A stretch of 64,000 nt of DNA from an uncultured Collinsella sp. (GTDB lineage Bacteria > Actinomycetota > Coriobacteriia > Coriobacteriales > Coriobacteriaceae), in NCBI GenBank assembly GCA_902493515.1, contig CABUPE010000002.1, positions 60,386 through 124,385 of the forward strand. The letters are read 5' to 3'. A program made the translations under genes and the position numbers. Each line of letters opens with the position of its first letter. Positions within the stretch are counted from its first letter, which is position 1. Under the pieces are notes generated by a model. It had not been told where the DNA came from and did not search any database. It saw nothing but the letters and a program-made list of their open reading frames with translations. This document shows positions 34,198-42,861 of the stretch, piece after piece.

Positions 34198-34947
34198 ATG
34201 GCAGGCTCCCGGACATATCGCACGAAAGTGCTCGTGCTCGATAAGACTAAGCTCAAAGAGACCGACCTGATCTTGACGATGCTTGACGAGCGGGGGCGGC
34301 AGGTTCGTGCCGTGGCAAAGGGCGCCCGCAAACCCGGCGGACGCCTGGCTGCGCGCTGCGAGCTGTTCTGTACGGTAGATATGCTGCTCGCACATGGACG
34401 GTCACTCGACGTGGTTTCCCAGGCCGAGCTTATGGAGGCGCCGCTCGGCGTTGCGCCCGATTACGAGACGACCTGCGCCGCAAGCGCGATCGCCGAGGTC
34501 GCGCGCGTGTGCTCGTTCGAGGACGCCGAGGACCTGTTTACCTTTGCCATCACGCAGCGAGCGCTTGCCCTGGTGGGCAGCGGGCTCGACACGGCGCATA
34601 TGGATCTACTTGTGGCGGCATATGTCTTTAAGCTGCTGTCGCACGTTGGCTATCGACCCGATTTTTCGGCCTGCGTGCTGTGCGGAGACCCCATGCTGTC
34701 GTATTTTTCGCCCCAGGCGGGCGGCCTCATGTGCGGGTCGTGCGCGTCGAGCGTTCCAGGTGCCGAACTGGTGTCGACCGGTGAGGCCGCATGGCTGCGC
34801 GCCCTCATGTCCATGACCTTCGATGCGCTTTTGGCCGAGCGAATCGACCCGCATACCGCAGCCTTTTTGCTGGGGCTTTCGCATGTTTGGGCTGCGACGC
34901 ACACCGATCAGCGCCTCCGTGCGATGGAATTCATGTTGGGTCGGTGA
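34198..34947 (+). CDS. recO: DNA repair protein RecO
   Basis: RecO helps load RecA on SSB-coated DNA in the RecFOR pathway. The 249-residue protein has an N-terminal OB fold (TYRTKVLVLDKTKLKETDLIL), a helical middle and a zinc site (CVLCG ... MCGSC). The start follows the era stop after 15 nt. era-recO is a common pair. No terminator is visible before rpsO, which has its own leader. Confidence 0.9.
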   Translation: MAGSRTYRTKVLVLDKTKLKETDLILTMLDERGRQVRAVAKGARKPGGRLAARCELFCTVDMLLAHGRSLDVVSQAELMEAPLGVAPDYETTCAASAIAEVARVCSFEDAEDLFTFAITQRALALVGSGLDTAHMDLLVAAYVFKLLSHVGYRPDFSACVLCGDPMLSYFSPQAGGLMCGSCASSVPGAELVSTGEAAWLRALMSMTFDALLAERIDPHTAAFLLGLSHVWAATHTDQRLRAMEFMLGR

Positions 34948-34974
34948 TGATGCGCAGGCGCGGGCTGCTTGTGG

Positions 34975-35085
34975 TAACATACCAACCTGTTGGTACCTCG
35001 ACCTTGGTTGCTCGCTCCACCGGCGGCTTCCCAGTCCGAGGCGAATCGAGTCGCCCGATGGCGACGCAAAAAGAAAGGTGAAACA
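34975..35085 (+). promoter_or_regulatory. Leader of rpsO
   Basis: TGGTAACAT (34972-34980) may serve as an extended -10. The leader can form TACCAA-CCTG-TTGGTA (34980-34995) and GTCGCC-CGAT-GGCGAC (35050-35065), the second 6-7 nt upstream of the AAAGAAAGG RBS. S15 autoregulates through leader structure in several bacteria; a match to a known S15 motif cannot be confirmed by eye. Confidence 0.35.
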
Positions 35086-35364
35086 ATGACTGTTTCCAAA
35101 GAGCGCAAGGCGGAGCTGACTGCCCAGTTCGGTAACACCCCGGTCGACACCGGCAACCCCAAGGTTCAGGTCGCCATCCTGTCCGAGCGCATCAAGGAGC
35201 TGACCGAGCACATGAAGTCCCATCAGAAGGACTTCCACACCCGTCGTGGTCTGCTCATGCTCGTCGGTCGTCGTCGTCGTCTTCTCTCCTACATCAAGAA
35301 GAACGACATCGTCGAGTACCGTGAGCTCATCAAGGCTCTGGGCATCCGCGACAACATCCAGTAG
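35086..35364 (+). CDS. rpsO: 30S ribosomal protein S15
   Basis: S15 is a primary binder of the 16S rRNA central domain. The 92-residue protein has the family pattern (DTGNPKVQVAILSERIKELT, HTRRGLLMLVGRRRRLL, IKALGIR). ATG 35086 follows AAAGAAAGGTG. rpsO-pnp is a conserved pair; here a terminator separates the two, so pnp transcription needs readthrough or its own promoter. Confidence 0.96.
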   Translation: MTVSKERKAELTAQFGNTPVDTGNPKVQVAILSERIKELTEHMKSHQKDFHTRRGLLMLVGRRRRLLSYIKKNDIVEYRELIKALGIRDNIQ

Positions 35365-35378
35365 GATTTGTACATGCT

Positions 35379-35411
35379 AAGAGCGTCCTGCGCAGCGGGG
35401 CGCTCTTTTTG
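35379..35411 (+). terminator. Terminator of rpsO
   Basis: AAGAGCGTCC pairs with GGGCGCTCTT (one G-T pair) and is followed by TTTTT. It sits 14 nt after the stop. Confidence 0.82.
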
Positions 35412-35513
35412 TGTAAGGGCGCGAACAATCACGCTCTGAAGCGTGGCGGGGGCAGGGGGTCCGCGTCACATGAGAAGCCCGCAGGCAAGGGGCCTGTGGG
35501 GTAAAGGAGAACA

Positions 35514-37760
35514 ATGACACTCGTATCCAAGACCTTTGAGCTGTACGGCAAGACCTACACCTTTGAGTCGGGCGAGCTTGCCAAGCAGGCCACCGGCGCC
35601 TGCCTGGTCAAGCAGGGCGACACCACGATGCTCGATACCGTGGTCGTCTCCAAGGAGCGCAAGAACTATGACTTCTTCCCGCTGACCGTCGACTTCAACG
35701 AGAAGATGTACGCTGCCGGCCGCATCCCGGGTGGCTACCTCAAGCGTGAGGGCCGTCCCAGCGAGAAGGCCACGCTCACCGCGCGCATGATCGACCGTCC
35801 GATTCGCCCGAGCTTCCCGGACGGCTTCCGCAACGAGGTGCACATCGTCGCTACCTCGCTTGTCGCCGACCAGGTCAACCCCTTTGACGTCATCAACGTC
35901 ATGGGTGCTTCCCTGGCCATGACGCTCGGCGGCGTGCCCTTCGAGGGCCCGCTTGCCTGCGTGCGCATCGGCCGTAACGTGGAGACCGGCGAGTTTATCG
36001 TCAACCCCACCTACGAGGAGCGCGAGAACTCCGATCTGGACTTGGAGCTGGGCGGCTCCGCCGACTTCATCTCGATGGTCGAGGCCGGCGCCGAGGAGAT
36101 CTCTGAGGACGACATGCTCGCCGCCATGAAGTTTGGCCAGGAGGCCCTTGCTGCCTTCTGCCAGGCTCAGGATGAGTTCGTCGCCGAGTGGGAGCAGGTC
36201 AACGGCCCCATCGTCAAGAAGGAGTACCCGCTCGACCAGCCCGTCGAGGAGGTCCAGGAGCGCATCTTCGCCCACTACGACGAGATGGCAGCCGCCTTGC
36301 GCGACGCCGACAAGCTCTCCCGTATCGGCAAGGTCGAGGCTCTGAAGGAGTCCATCCGCGCCGAGTTCACCGAGGAGGAGCAGGCTGCTTGGGAGCGCGA
36401 GATCCCCGTGGCGCTCAAGAAGCTCGAGAAGAAGGCCATGCGCACTATGGTCGTCGAGACCGGCGAGCGCGTCGACGGCCGTGCCGCCGACGAGATCCGT
36501 CCCATCATGGTGAAGGACAACTACCTGCCGCTCGTTCACGGCTCCGGTCTGTTCCAGCGCGGCCAGACCCAGGTGCTCTCCGTCCTGTCGCTCGGCATGC
36601 TCAACGAGGGCCAGCGTCTGGATACCATCGAGCCCACCGAGGGCAAGCGCTACATGCACCACTACAACTTCCCGCCGTTCTGCACCGGCGAGACCGGCCG
36701 CATGGGCAGCCCCAAGCGTCGCGAGATCGGTCACGGCAATCTGGCAGAGCGCGCTCTGCTTCCGGTGCTTCCCGACGAGAACGAGTTCCCCTACGCCATC
36801 CGCGTCGTCTCCGAGGTCATGGAGTCCAACGGCTCCTCTTCGATGGCTTCGACCTGCGGTTCTACGCTCGCCCTTATGGACGGCGGCGTGCCCATTAAGC
36901 GCCCGGTCTCCGGTATCGCCATGGGCCTGATCCAGGAGGAGGGTAAGACCGTGGTCCTGTCCGACATCCAGGGTCTCGAGGACTTCCTGGGCGACATGGA
37001 CTTTAAGGTCACCGGCACCACCGAGGGCATCACCGCCCTGCAGATGGACAACAAGGCCACCGGCCTCACCTTCGACATCCTGGCCCGCGCCCTGCAGCAG
37101 GCCAAGGAGGGTCGCGCCTTCATCCTGCAGAAGATGCTCGATGTGATCCCCGAGCCGCGCCACACCACACGCAGCACCGCTCCGCGCATCGTCTCCATCC
37201 AGGTCCCGACCGACAAGATCCGCGACGTCATCGGTTCCGGCGGTAAGGTCATCCGCGGTATTCAGGACGAGACCGGCGCTTCGGTCGACATCCAGGAGGA
37301 CGGCACCGTCTTTGTCGGCGGCACCGGCGAGTCCGTGGACCAGGCCGTCGAGCGCATCAAGCTCATCATCAAGGTTCCCGAGCCGGGCGAGGAGTACACC
37401 GGTCGCGTGGTCTCCATCCAGCCCTTCGGCGCCTTCGTCAACCTGCTGCCCGGTAAGGACGGCCTGCTGCACATCTCCCGCGTCGCCAAGGGCCGCGTGG
37501 AGAAGGTCGAGGACGTCCTCAATGTGGGCGACGAGGTCAAGGTCGTCGTCATCGAAGTCGATGACCGCGGCAAGATTTCGCTCGATCGTCTGGATAAGCC
37601 CGAGGCCCCGGCTCGCGCCGAGGGTGCCTCAGAGGGCGACGGCGAGCACTTCCAGCGCCGTGAGCGTCCGCGTCGCGAGCGCTCCGAGCGCAGCGACCGT
37701 CCGCGCCGTCCCGGCGACAACGGAGGCCGCAAGCCCCGCCGTCACCACGACGCCGAGTAA
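35514..37760 (+). CDS. pnp: Polynucleotide phosphorylase
   Basis: PNPase is a 3'-5' phosphorolytic exoribonuclease. The 748-residue protein has two RNase PH domains, the second with the catalytic region MASTCGSTLALMDGGVP. A KH domain (IRDVIGSGGKVIRGIQDETG), an S1 domain (YTGRVVSIQPFGAFVNLL) and a C-terminal tail rich in Arg, Glu and Ser (residues about 700-748) follow. The tail probably binds RNA or protein partners. AAAGGAG precedes the ATG. rnj, another RNA-decay gene, lies downstream beyond a 650-bp structured region. Confidence 0.96.
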   Translation: MTLVSKTFELYGKTYTFESGELAKQATGACLVKQGDTTMLDTVVVSKERKNYDFFPLTVDFNEKMYAAGRIPGGYLKREGRPSEKATLTARMIDRPIRPSFPDGFRNEVHIVATSLVADQVNPFDVINVMGASLAMTLGGVPFEGPLACVRIGRNVETGEFIVNPTYEERENSDLDLELGGSADFISMVEAGAEEISEDDMLAAMKFGQEALAAFCQAQDEFVAEWEQVNGPIVKKEYPLDQPVEEVQERIFAHYDEMAAALRDADKLSRIGKVEALKESIRAEFTEEEQAAWEREIPVALKKLEKKAMRTMVVETGERVDGRAADEIRPIMVKDNYLPLVHGSGLFQRGQTQVLSVLSLGMLNEGQRLDTIEPTEGKRYMHHYNFPPFCTGETGRMGSPKRREIGHGNLAERALLPVLPDENEFPYAIRVVSEVMESNGSSSMASTCGSTLALMDGGVPIKRPVSGIAMGLIQEEGKTVVLSDIQGLEDFLGDMDFKVTGTTEGITALQMDNKATGLTFDILARALQQAKEGRAFILQKMLDVIPEPRHTTRSTAPRIVSIQVPTDKIRDVIGSGGKVIRGIQDETGASVDIQEDGTVFVGGTGESVDQAVERIKLIIKVPEPGEEYTGRVVSIQPFGAFVNLLPGKDGLLHISRVAKGRVEKVEDVLNVGDEVKVVVIEVDDRGKISLDRLDKPEAPARAEGASEGDGEHFQRRERPRRERSERSDRPRRPGDNGGRKPRRHHDAE

Positions 37761-37783
37761 TAGCTACACATAAGCAGCTCAAC

Positions 37784-37814
37784 AAGGGCGACTCCGTACA
37801 GGGGTCGCCCTTTT
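37784..37814 (+). terminator. Terminator of pnp
   Basis: AAGGGCGACTCC pairs with GGGGTCGCCCTT around GTACA, followed by TT. Its 3' half (from 37807) is at the same time the outer end of the foldback element A1, whose far arm copies GCCCTTTTGC in inverse orientation. Confidence 0.8.
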
Positions 37815-37955
37815 GCTTGCGCCCGGGAGGGCCGCATATGAAGTTTCCTGCTCTACAGTCCTGCGCAAGACGGAAAGCACATTAAGTGCTTTCCTTTGCG
37901 TGCGGAACTCGCGATAAACTTCATATGCGGCCCTCCCGGGCGCAAGCAAAAGGGC
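37807..37955 (+). repeat. Long foldback element A1 (40-bp perfect arms, 69-nt loop)
   Basis: The arms are 37807-37846 and 37916-37955, complementary at 40 of 40 positions. The loop starts CCTGCTCTACAGTC and ends CGGAACTCGCGAT. It has an inner 9-bp hairpin GGAAAGCAC-ATTAA-GTGCTTTCC and a second short stem CGCAA/TTGCG. No T-run follows, and no open reading frame is inside. Confidence 0.9.
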
Positions 37956-38079
37956 TGGTTAGTGCCGCTCGCTATTTAGTTAGACAGTCTATTCAGTAGT
38001 CAGATTTCAGATCAGTAGATAGACACAGCAGTATTTCCCCTGATAAAACCTACCAAAATAAACCTATCTCATATTGGCA
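37956..38079. other. AT-richer spacer between foldback elements A1 and A2
   Basis: These 124 bases have no coding potential. They contain several short CAGTAG/TAGACAG/CAGAT repeats (37980-38030) of unclear meaning. Confidence 0.4.
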
Positions 38080-38220
38080 GGTCAGGGCTCAGCGGCCCCG
38101 GCACGGGCTAAGTTTATCGCGAGTTCCGCACGAACAGGAGGCCACTTAATGTGGCCTCCGTCGTGAGCAGGACTGTAGAGCAGGAAACTTAGCCCGTGCC
38201 GGGGCCGCTGAGCCCTGACC
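38080..38220 (-). repeat. Long foldback element A2 (36-bp perfect arms, 69-nt loop), inverse of A1
   Basis: The arms are 38080-38115 and 38185-38220, complementary at 36 of 36 positions and, except for the AAGTTT next to the loop, unlike the A1 arms. The loop on the minus strand has the same length and single-stranded motifs as A1. Its inner hairpin reads GGAGGCCAC-ATTAA-GTGGCCTCC, three base pairs changed on both sides relative to A1. Confidence 0.9.
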
Positions 38221-38408
38221 GGCGGGATAAACAGGTTCAGATGGGGCTTTGATGCATGGGTGGTCTGTTGTTGTGCAAATGGGTATCATACTGTGGTTAC
38301 TGCATCGACTCTATGATGCATGTTTGTACGTTCCCGGCGGTCGGTTTGCCAGAAGCGCCCCGTCGGTTGTTCCAGACCCGTTTCGAAGAAAGGAAACCAC
38401 ACTAACCT
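38221..38408 (+). promoter_or_regulatory. Upstream region of rnj with a likely promoter
   Basis: GGGTATCAT (-10 TATCAT, 38284-38289) is the best -10 candidate, giving a leader of about 110 nt. The -35 is weak. The RBS is GAAAGGAAACC, 8-14 nt before the ATG. No further hairpin was found. Confidence 0.35.
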
Positions 38409-40079
38409 ATGGCAGCTAAAAAATCATCTCCCTTGAAGATCATTCCGCTCGGCGGCCTTGACGGCATCGGCAAGAACATGACGGTCTTCGAGTGCGGCGA
38501 CGACATGGTGCTCGTCGACGCCGGCCTCATGTTCCCGGATGACTCCCAGCCCGGTATCGACCTGGTGCTTCCCGACTACACCTATGTTTTGGAGAACGAG
38601 GAAAAGCTCCGCGGTATCGTCGTCACCCACGGCCACGAGGACCACACCGGTTCGCTTCCGTATCTGCTGCAGGACCTCAACAATAAGGTGCCCATCTTCT
38701 CGAGCAAGCTGACGCTTGGCTTTATCGAGGGCAAGCTTTCTGAGTTCCGCATCCGCGCGCCCAAGTTCCGCGAGGTTAAGGGCGGCAGCCATGTCAACCT
38801 CGGCGGCATCTCGCTCGACTTCTTCTCGATGACGCACTCCATCCCCGGCGCTCTGGGCGTGTTCATTCGCACCAATCAGGGCACCGTTATGCACACCGGC
38901 GACTTTAAGCTCGACCAGACCCCCATCGACGGCGTCACGCCCGACTATGCCGCTATCAGCCGCTTTGCCAAGCAGGGCATCGACCTGTTGCTGTCCGACT
39001 CCACCAATGCCACGGTTCCCGGCTTTACCAAGTCCGAGGCCGAGGTCGGTCCCAACTTGCTGCACGCCATCAAGAACGCCCCGGGTCGCGTGTTCGTCGC
39101 TTCGTTCTCGAGCCACATCCATCGTTTGCAGCAGATCTGCGATGCCGCCCGCAAGTGCGGCCGTAAGGTCGTTGTGACCGGTCGCTCCATGCTCACCAAC
39201 ACCCGCGTCGCGCGCGAGCTGGGCTACCTCAACATCGACGATGCCGATATCATCGATGCCTTCGATATCGATAACCTGCCCGACGACAAGATCGTCGTCA
39301 TGTGCACCGGTTCGCAGGGCGAGCCGCTGTCGGCCCTGTCCCGCATGGCCAATGGCGAGCACAAGACGCTCTCTATCCACGAGGGCGATACCGTCATCCT
39401 CTCGGCAACTCCCGTTCCCGGCAACGAGAAAGCCGTCCAGCAGGTCGTCAACAGCCTGGCCAAGCTCGGCTGCGACGTGTGGGATAAGAACCGCGCTCTT
39501 GTCCACGTCTCGGGCCACGGTAGCCAGGAGGAGCTCAAGCTCCTGATGGCCATGGCCAAGCCCACTTACTTTATGCCGGTTCACGGTGAGGCCGTGCATC
39601 TGCGCGCCCATGCCCAGCTTGCCCGCAAGATGGGCATCAAGGACGATCATATCTTTATCCTCGATAACGGCGACACGCTCGAGATGCGCGGCGGTATCGT
39701 CAAGCGCGGTACGCCCGTCGAGTCCGGCGTCGTCTACGTCGACGGACTGCGCATCGGTGATACCGACCCCATCGTCCTGCGCGATCGTCAGAAGCTTGCC
39801 AACGACGGTATGGTCACGGCTGTCGCTATCGTTTCGCTCAAGCACAAGAAGATCGAGGCTATCGAGTTCTCGGGCCGCGGCGTCTCCTTTGCCATTGACG
39901 ATCAGTTCTCCGAGGATGCCTCCGCATCCATTATGAAGACGATCGAGAAGGGCAAGTTCAGCTTCACCAGCAGCGGTTCCGACGCCATTCGCAAGGCCGT
40001 GCGCGACTCGCTCTCTAACTTTATCTGGAGCCGTACGCGCACTCGTCCGATGATCATCCCGGTCGTCATGGAGGTTTAG
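38409..40079 (+). CDS. rnj: Ribonuclease J
   Basis: RNase J is a 5'-3' exonuclease and endonuclease of the beta-CASP metallo-beta-lactamase group, central to mRNA decay and rRNA maturation in many Gram-positive bacteria. The 556-residue protein has the zinc motif THGHEDHTG, MHTGDFKLDQ, a beta-CASP domain (SSHIHRLQQICDAARKCGRK) and the HGSQEELKLL and PVHGEAVHLRAHA blocks, and a C-terminal domain for dimerisation. There is one rnj in the window, next to pnp and with rny about 10 kb away. Confidence 0.94.
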   Translation: MAAKKSSPLKIIPLGGLDGIGKNMTVFECGDDMVLVDAGLMFPDDSQPGIDLVLPDYTYVLENEEKLRGIVVTHGHEDHTGSLPYLLQDLNNKVPIFSSKLTLGFIEGKLSEFRIRAPKFREVKGGSHVNLGGISLDFFSMTHSIPGALGVFIRTNQGTVMHTGDFKLDQTPIDGVTPDYAAISRFAKQGIDLLLSDSTNATVPGFTKSEAEVGPNLLHAIKNAPGRVFVASFSSHIHRLQQICDAARKCGRKVVVTGRSMLTNTRVARELGYLNIDDADIIDAFDIDNLPDDKIVVMCTGSQGEPLSALSRMANGEHKTLSIHEGDTVILSATPVPGNEKAVQQVVNSLAKLGCDVWDKNRALVHVSGHGSQEELKLLMAMAKPTYFMPVHGEAVHLRAHAQLARKMGIKDDHIFILDNGDTLEMRGGIVKRGTPVESGVVYVDGLRIGDTDPIVLRDRQKLANDGMVTAVAIVSLKHKKIEAIEFSGRGVSFAIDDQFSEDASASIMKTIEKGKFSFTSSGSDAIRKAVRDSLSNFIWSRTRTRPMIIPVVMEV

Positions 40080-40080
40080 T

Positions 40081-42861
40081 TTGGCGCGCGGATCTGCACA
40101 AAACGCCAAAGGCAATAAAGCGAACAACCAACCGGCATCTGCTAAGGGTGCCGGTTCCCGTCTTCGTGCCAATAAGGGCCACGAGGCTGAGTTCGACGAT
40201 TTTGAGCCCCTGGTCGAGCCTTCGGCCAACCGCGATATCGCCGGCGTGGTCATTGCCGTTTTGGCGATTGCGTCCTTCATTGCCGTGATTTCGCCAGCGA
40301 CCGCACCCGTTACGGCTGCGGTTGCCGGTTTCTACCACCTGGGCTTTGGTCTGGGCGCCTACGTGCTGCCGATCGTCATTTTGCTGTTTGCCGCCACGCT
40401 CTTTTTAGGCGAGGACTCGCCGCTCAACGTGCGTTCTGTTGCGGGCGGCGCTGTGGTCTTTATCGCCGTCGTCTCCATTCTTTCGCTGATGGTGCCGGGT
40501 ACGAGTGACTCGTGCGACCTTATGTTCACGCCGCAAAACCTGTCCGCCTCAGGTGGCTACATCGGTGCGTTTATTGCGAGTGCGCTGCAGAATGCCCTGG
40601 GTAAGCCTATCGCGATGGTGGTCCTGTTGGGTCTGGCCATCGTTGGCTTTGTCATCATCGGCTTTTCGGTGGGCGGCGTTTTGCGCTCTGCCCGCGACCG
40701 TGCGGCAGATTTTGCCGAGCGCCGTCGTGCCGACGTCAACGCGAGTCCGTGGGGTGACGATGAGGCCCTGTCGGTGCCTGGTGTCGCCCGTCCGCATCTG
40801 AGCATTCTTCGTCAAAAGGGCCCCGATGCGGCCGTGACTACGGTTATGGGTAGCGAAGTCGATCCGATTCTGGACGATGAGGACGTGGACGAAGATCCGT
40901 TTGTCGACGTGTCTGAGGCCGTGGAGGCCGAGCGGGCCAAGACAACGCTGTTGCCGCGCCGCCATGCCAAGAAGGGCAAGGCTGCGCCCAAACTCAATAC
41001 GAGTGAGCCCGACCCGTCTTGGTCCGAGAGCGAGATTGAGCTCACCGAGCGTGATGACGAGGACGACGAGGCTCCGATTGAGACCGCAAAGACAACTTTG
41101 CTGCCGCGTCGCCATGCAAAGCGCGACCAGGTAACCGGTCAGCTTTCGATGGAAGACGACCCCGATAAGATCGACGAGTCCGAGCCGCCGTTTGCCGTGA
41201 ATCCTGTCTCGGCAGCACCTCAGATCCCCGACTTCTTGAAGCATCCCAAGGTTGCCGATGCGCCTGCCTTGAGTGCTGTCGAATCGGCTGCGGCCAGCGA
41301 TGGGGGAACGGACGGCGGCGCCGCAGATAACGAGGGCGAAGAAGAGGACGGCCTCAAACTTCCGCCACTTGAGATTCTGCATGCCAACCCGCAGTCGGCT
41401 TCCGCTGCGTCTTCGGACAAGGAGCTGGAGCAAACTGCCGAGTCGCTGCAGTCGACCCTGCTTGAGTTTGGCCGCAGCGCCCGCGTGGTCGGCTGGATCG
41501 CCGGCCCCACGGTGACGACCTTTAAGCTGCAACCTGGCGAGGGCGAGCGCGTGAGCAAGATTTCGAGCCTCGAGGACGATATCGCGCTTTCGCTCGCAGC
41601 TCAGTCGGTGCGTATCTTTGCCCCGATCCCCGGCACCTCGCTCGTGGGTATCGAGATTCCCAATCGCAAGCGTCAGAACGTCAACTTGGGCGACGTGCTG
41701 CCCTATGTTAAGGGCGGTCCGCTTGAGCTTGCCATCGGCCGCGACGCAGAGGGCACGCCGGTCGTCGCCGACCTCGCCAAGATGCCCCACCTGCTGATCG
41801 CCGGTACCACGGGTTCCGGTAAGTCGGTCATGATCAACTCCATCATCACGACCCTGCTCATGCGCGCCCTTCCCGAGGACGTTCGTCTGATCATGGTCGA
41901 CCCCAAGCGCGTCGAGCTCGCAGGCTATAACGGCCTGCCGCATCTTTACGTGCCCGTAGTGACCGAGCCCAAGCAGGCCGCGAGTGCCTTGCAGTGGGCG
42001 GTGTCCGAGATGGAGCGCCGCCTGAAGGTCTTCGAGCGCCTGAACGTGCGCAAGATCTCGACCTATAACGAAAAGCAGGCCGCCGGCGAGTTTGAGCATT
42101 ACGATAACCCGCCGCAAAAGATGCCCTACCTGGTCATCATCATCGACGAGCTTTCGGACCTGATGATGGTTGCCGGCAAGGACGTCGAGGCGTCGATCGT
42201 GCGTATCGCCCAGCTGGGCCGTGCCGCCGGTATTCACCTTATCGTGGCGACCCAGCGTCCGAGCTCTAACGTGGTGACGGGTCTCATCAAGGCAAACATT
42301 ACCAACCGTATCGCCTTCAACGTCGCAACGGGCATCGACTCCCGCGTCATCATCGACCAGATGGGCGCCGAAAAGCTCACTGGTTTGGGTGACATGCTGT
42401 TCTCAAAGGTCGACTGGGGCAAGCCTCGCCGTATCCAGGGCTGCTTTGTTTCGGATGACGAGATCAACGAGATTGTCGAGTTCGTCAAGTCGCAAAGCGA
42501 GCCCGACTACCACGAGGAGATCCTGTCGGCTGTGGCACCTGCCTCCATGTCCATGGCAGGTGGCGGCGGCATCGTGCGCACCGGCGTTGCCGAGCCTCAG
42601 GACGACGATCCGCTTATCTGGGAAGCCGCTCATATTGTGGTGGAATCGCAGCTGGGCTCCACATCTGGCCTGCAACGCCGCCTGAAGGTTGGCTATGCGC
42701 GCGCCGGGCGTATTATGGACATGCTGGAAGAAAAGGGTGTCGTCGGACCGCCCGACGGTTCCAAGCCGCGCGAGGTCCTACTGGATGAAGAAGGCCTTGC
42801 CGCGCTGGAATCCGTCGACGCCGAGATGGCACGTGAAGATCGTGAGTTTGGAGGATTCTGA
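40081..42861 (+). CDS. ftsK: DNA translocase FtsK/SpoIIIE
   Basis: FtsK pumps chromosomal DNA through the closing septum. The 926-residue protein has an N-terminal membrane part with four helices (residues about 55-205), an acidic linker (about 215-460), the alpha and beta motor domains with Walker A GTTGSGKS and Walker B IIIDELSDLMM, and a C-terminal gamma winged helix that reads KOPS/SRS-type sequences. In the linker the peptide AKTTLLPRRHAK occurs twice, at residues 286-297 and 336-347, with different codons. The start is TTG behind GGAGG. Confidence 0.94.
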   Translation: MARGSAQNAKGNKANNQPASAKGAGSRLRANKGHEAEFDDFEPLVEPSANRDIAGVVIAVLAIASFIAVISPATAPVTAAVAGFYHLGFGLGAYVLPIVILLFAATLFLGEDSPLNVRSVAGGAVVFIAVVSILSLMVPGTSDSCDLMFTPQNLSASGGYIGAFIASALQNALGKPIAMVVLLGLAIVGFVIIGFSVGGVLRSARDRAADFAERRRADVNASPWGDDEALSVPGVARPHLSILRQKGPDAAVTTVMGSEVDPILDDEDVDEDPFVDVSEAVEAERAKTTLLPRRHAKKGKAAPKLNTSEPDPSWSESEIELTERDDEDDEAPIETAKTTLLPRRHAKRDQVTGQLSMEDDPDKIDESEPPFAVNPVSAAPQIPDFLKHPKVADAPALSAVESAAASDGGTDGGAADNEGEEEDGLKLPPLEILHANPQSASAASSDKELEQTAESLQSTLLEFGRSARVVGWIAGPTVTTFKLQPGEGERVSKISSLEDDIALSLAAQSVRIFAPIPGTSLVGIEIPNRKRQNVNLGDVLPYVKGGPLELAIGRDAEGTPVVADLAKMPHLLIAGTTGSGKSVMINSIITTLLMRALPEDVRLIMVDPKRVELAGYNGLPHLYVPVVTEPKQAASALQWAVSEMERRLKVFERLNVRKISTYNEKQAAGEFEHYDNPPQKMPYLVIIIDELSDLMMVAGKDVEASIVRIAQLGRAAGIHLIVATQRPSSNVVTGLIKANITNRIAFNVATGIDSRVIIDQMGAEKLTGLGDMLFSKVDWGKPRRIQGCFVSDDEINEIVEFVKSQSEPDYHEEILSAVAPASMSMAGGGGIVRTGVAEPQDDDPLIWEAAHIVVESQLGSTSGLQRRLKVGYARAGRIMDMLEEKGVVGPPDGSKPREVLLDEEGLAALESVDAEMAREDREFGGF

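Noticed and set aside
32761..34395. 544-codon minus-strand open frame opposite dgkA-era
   Set aside because: It spans two real genes and their gap, and has no start signals or recognisable domain.
35466..37472. 668-codon minus-strand open frame opposite pnp
   Set aside because: Antisense shadow; pnp has all its domains in the forward frame.
37807..37955. Invertible promoter switch flanked by inverted repeats
   Set aside because: The 69-bp segment has no promoter, no recombinase gene is nearby, and the loop sequence, not the arm, is shared between copies.
37807..38220. CRISPR array or insertion sequence
   Set aside because: There are only two copies, inverted, with no regular spacers, and no transposase gene lies between the arms.
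38424..40280. 618-codon minus-strand open frame opposite rnj
   Set aside because: Antisense shadow of a well-identified RNase J gene.
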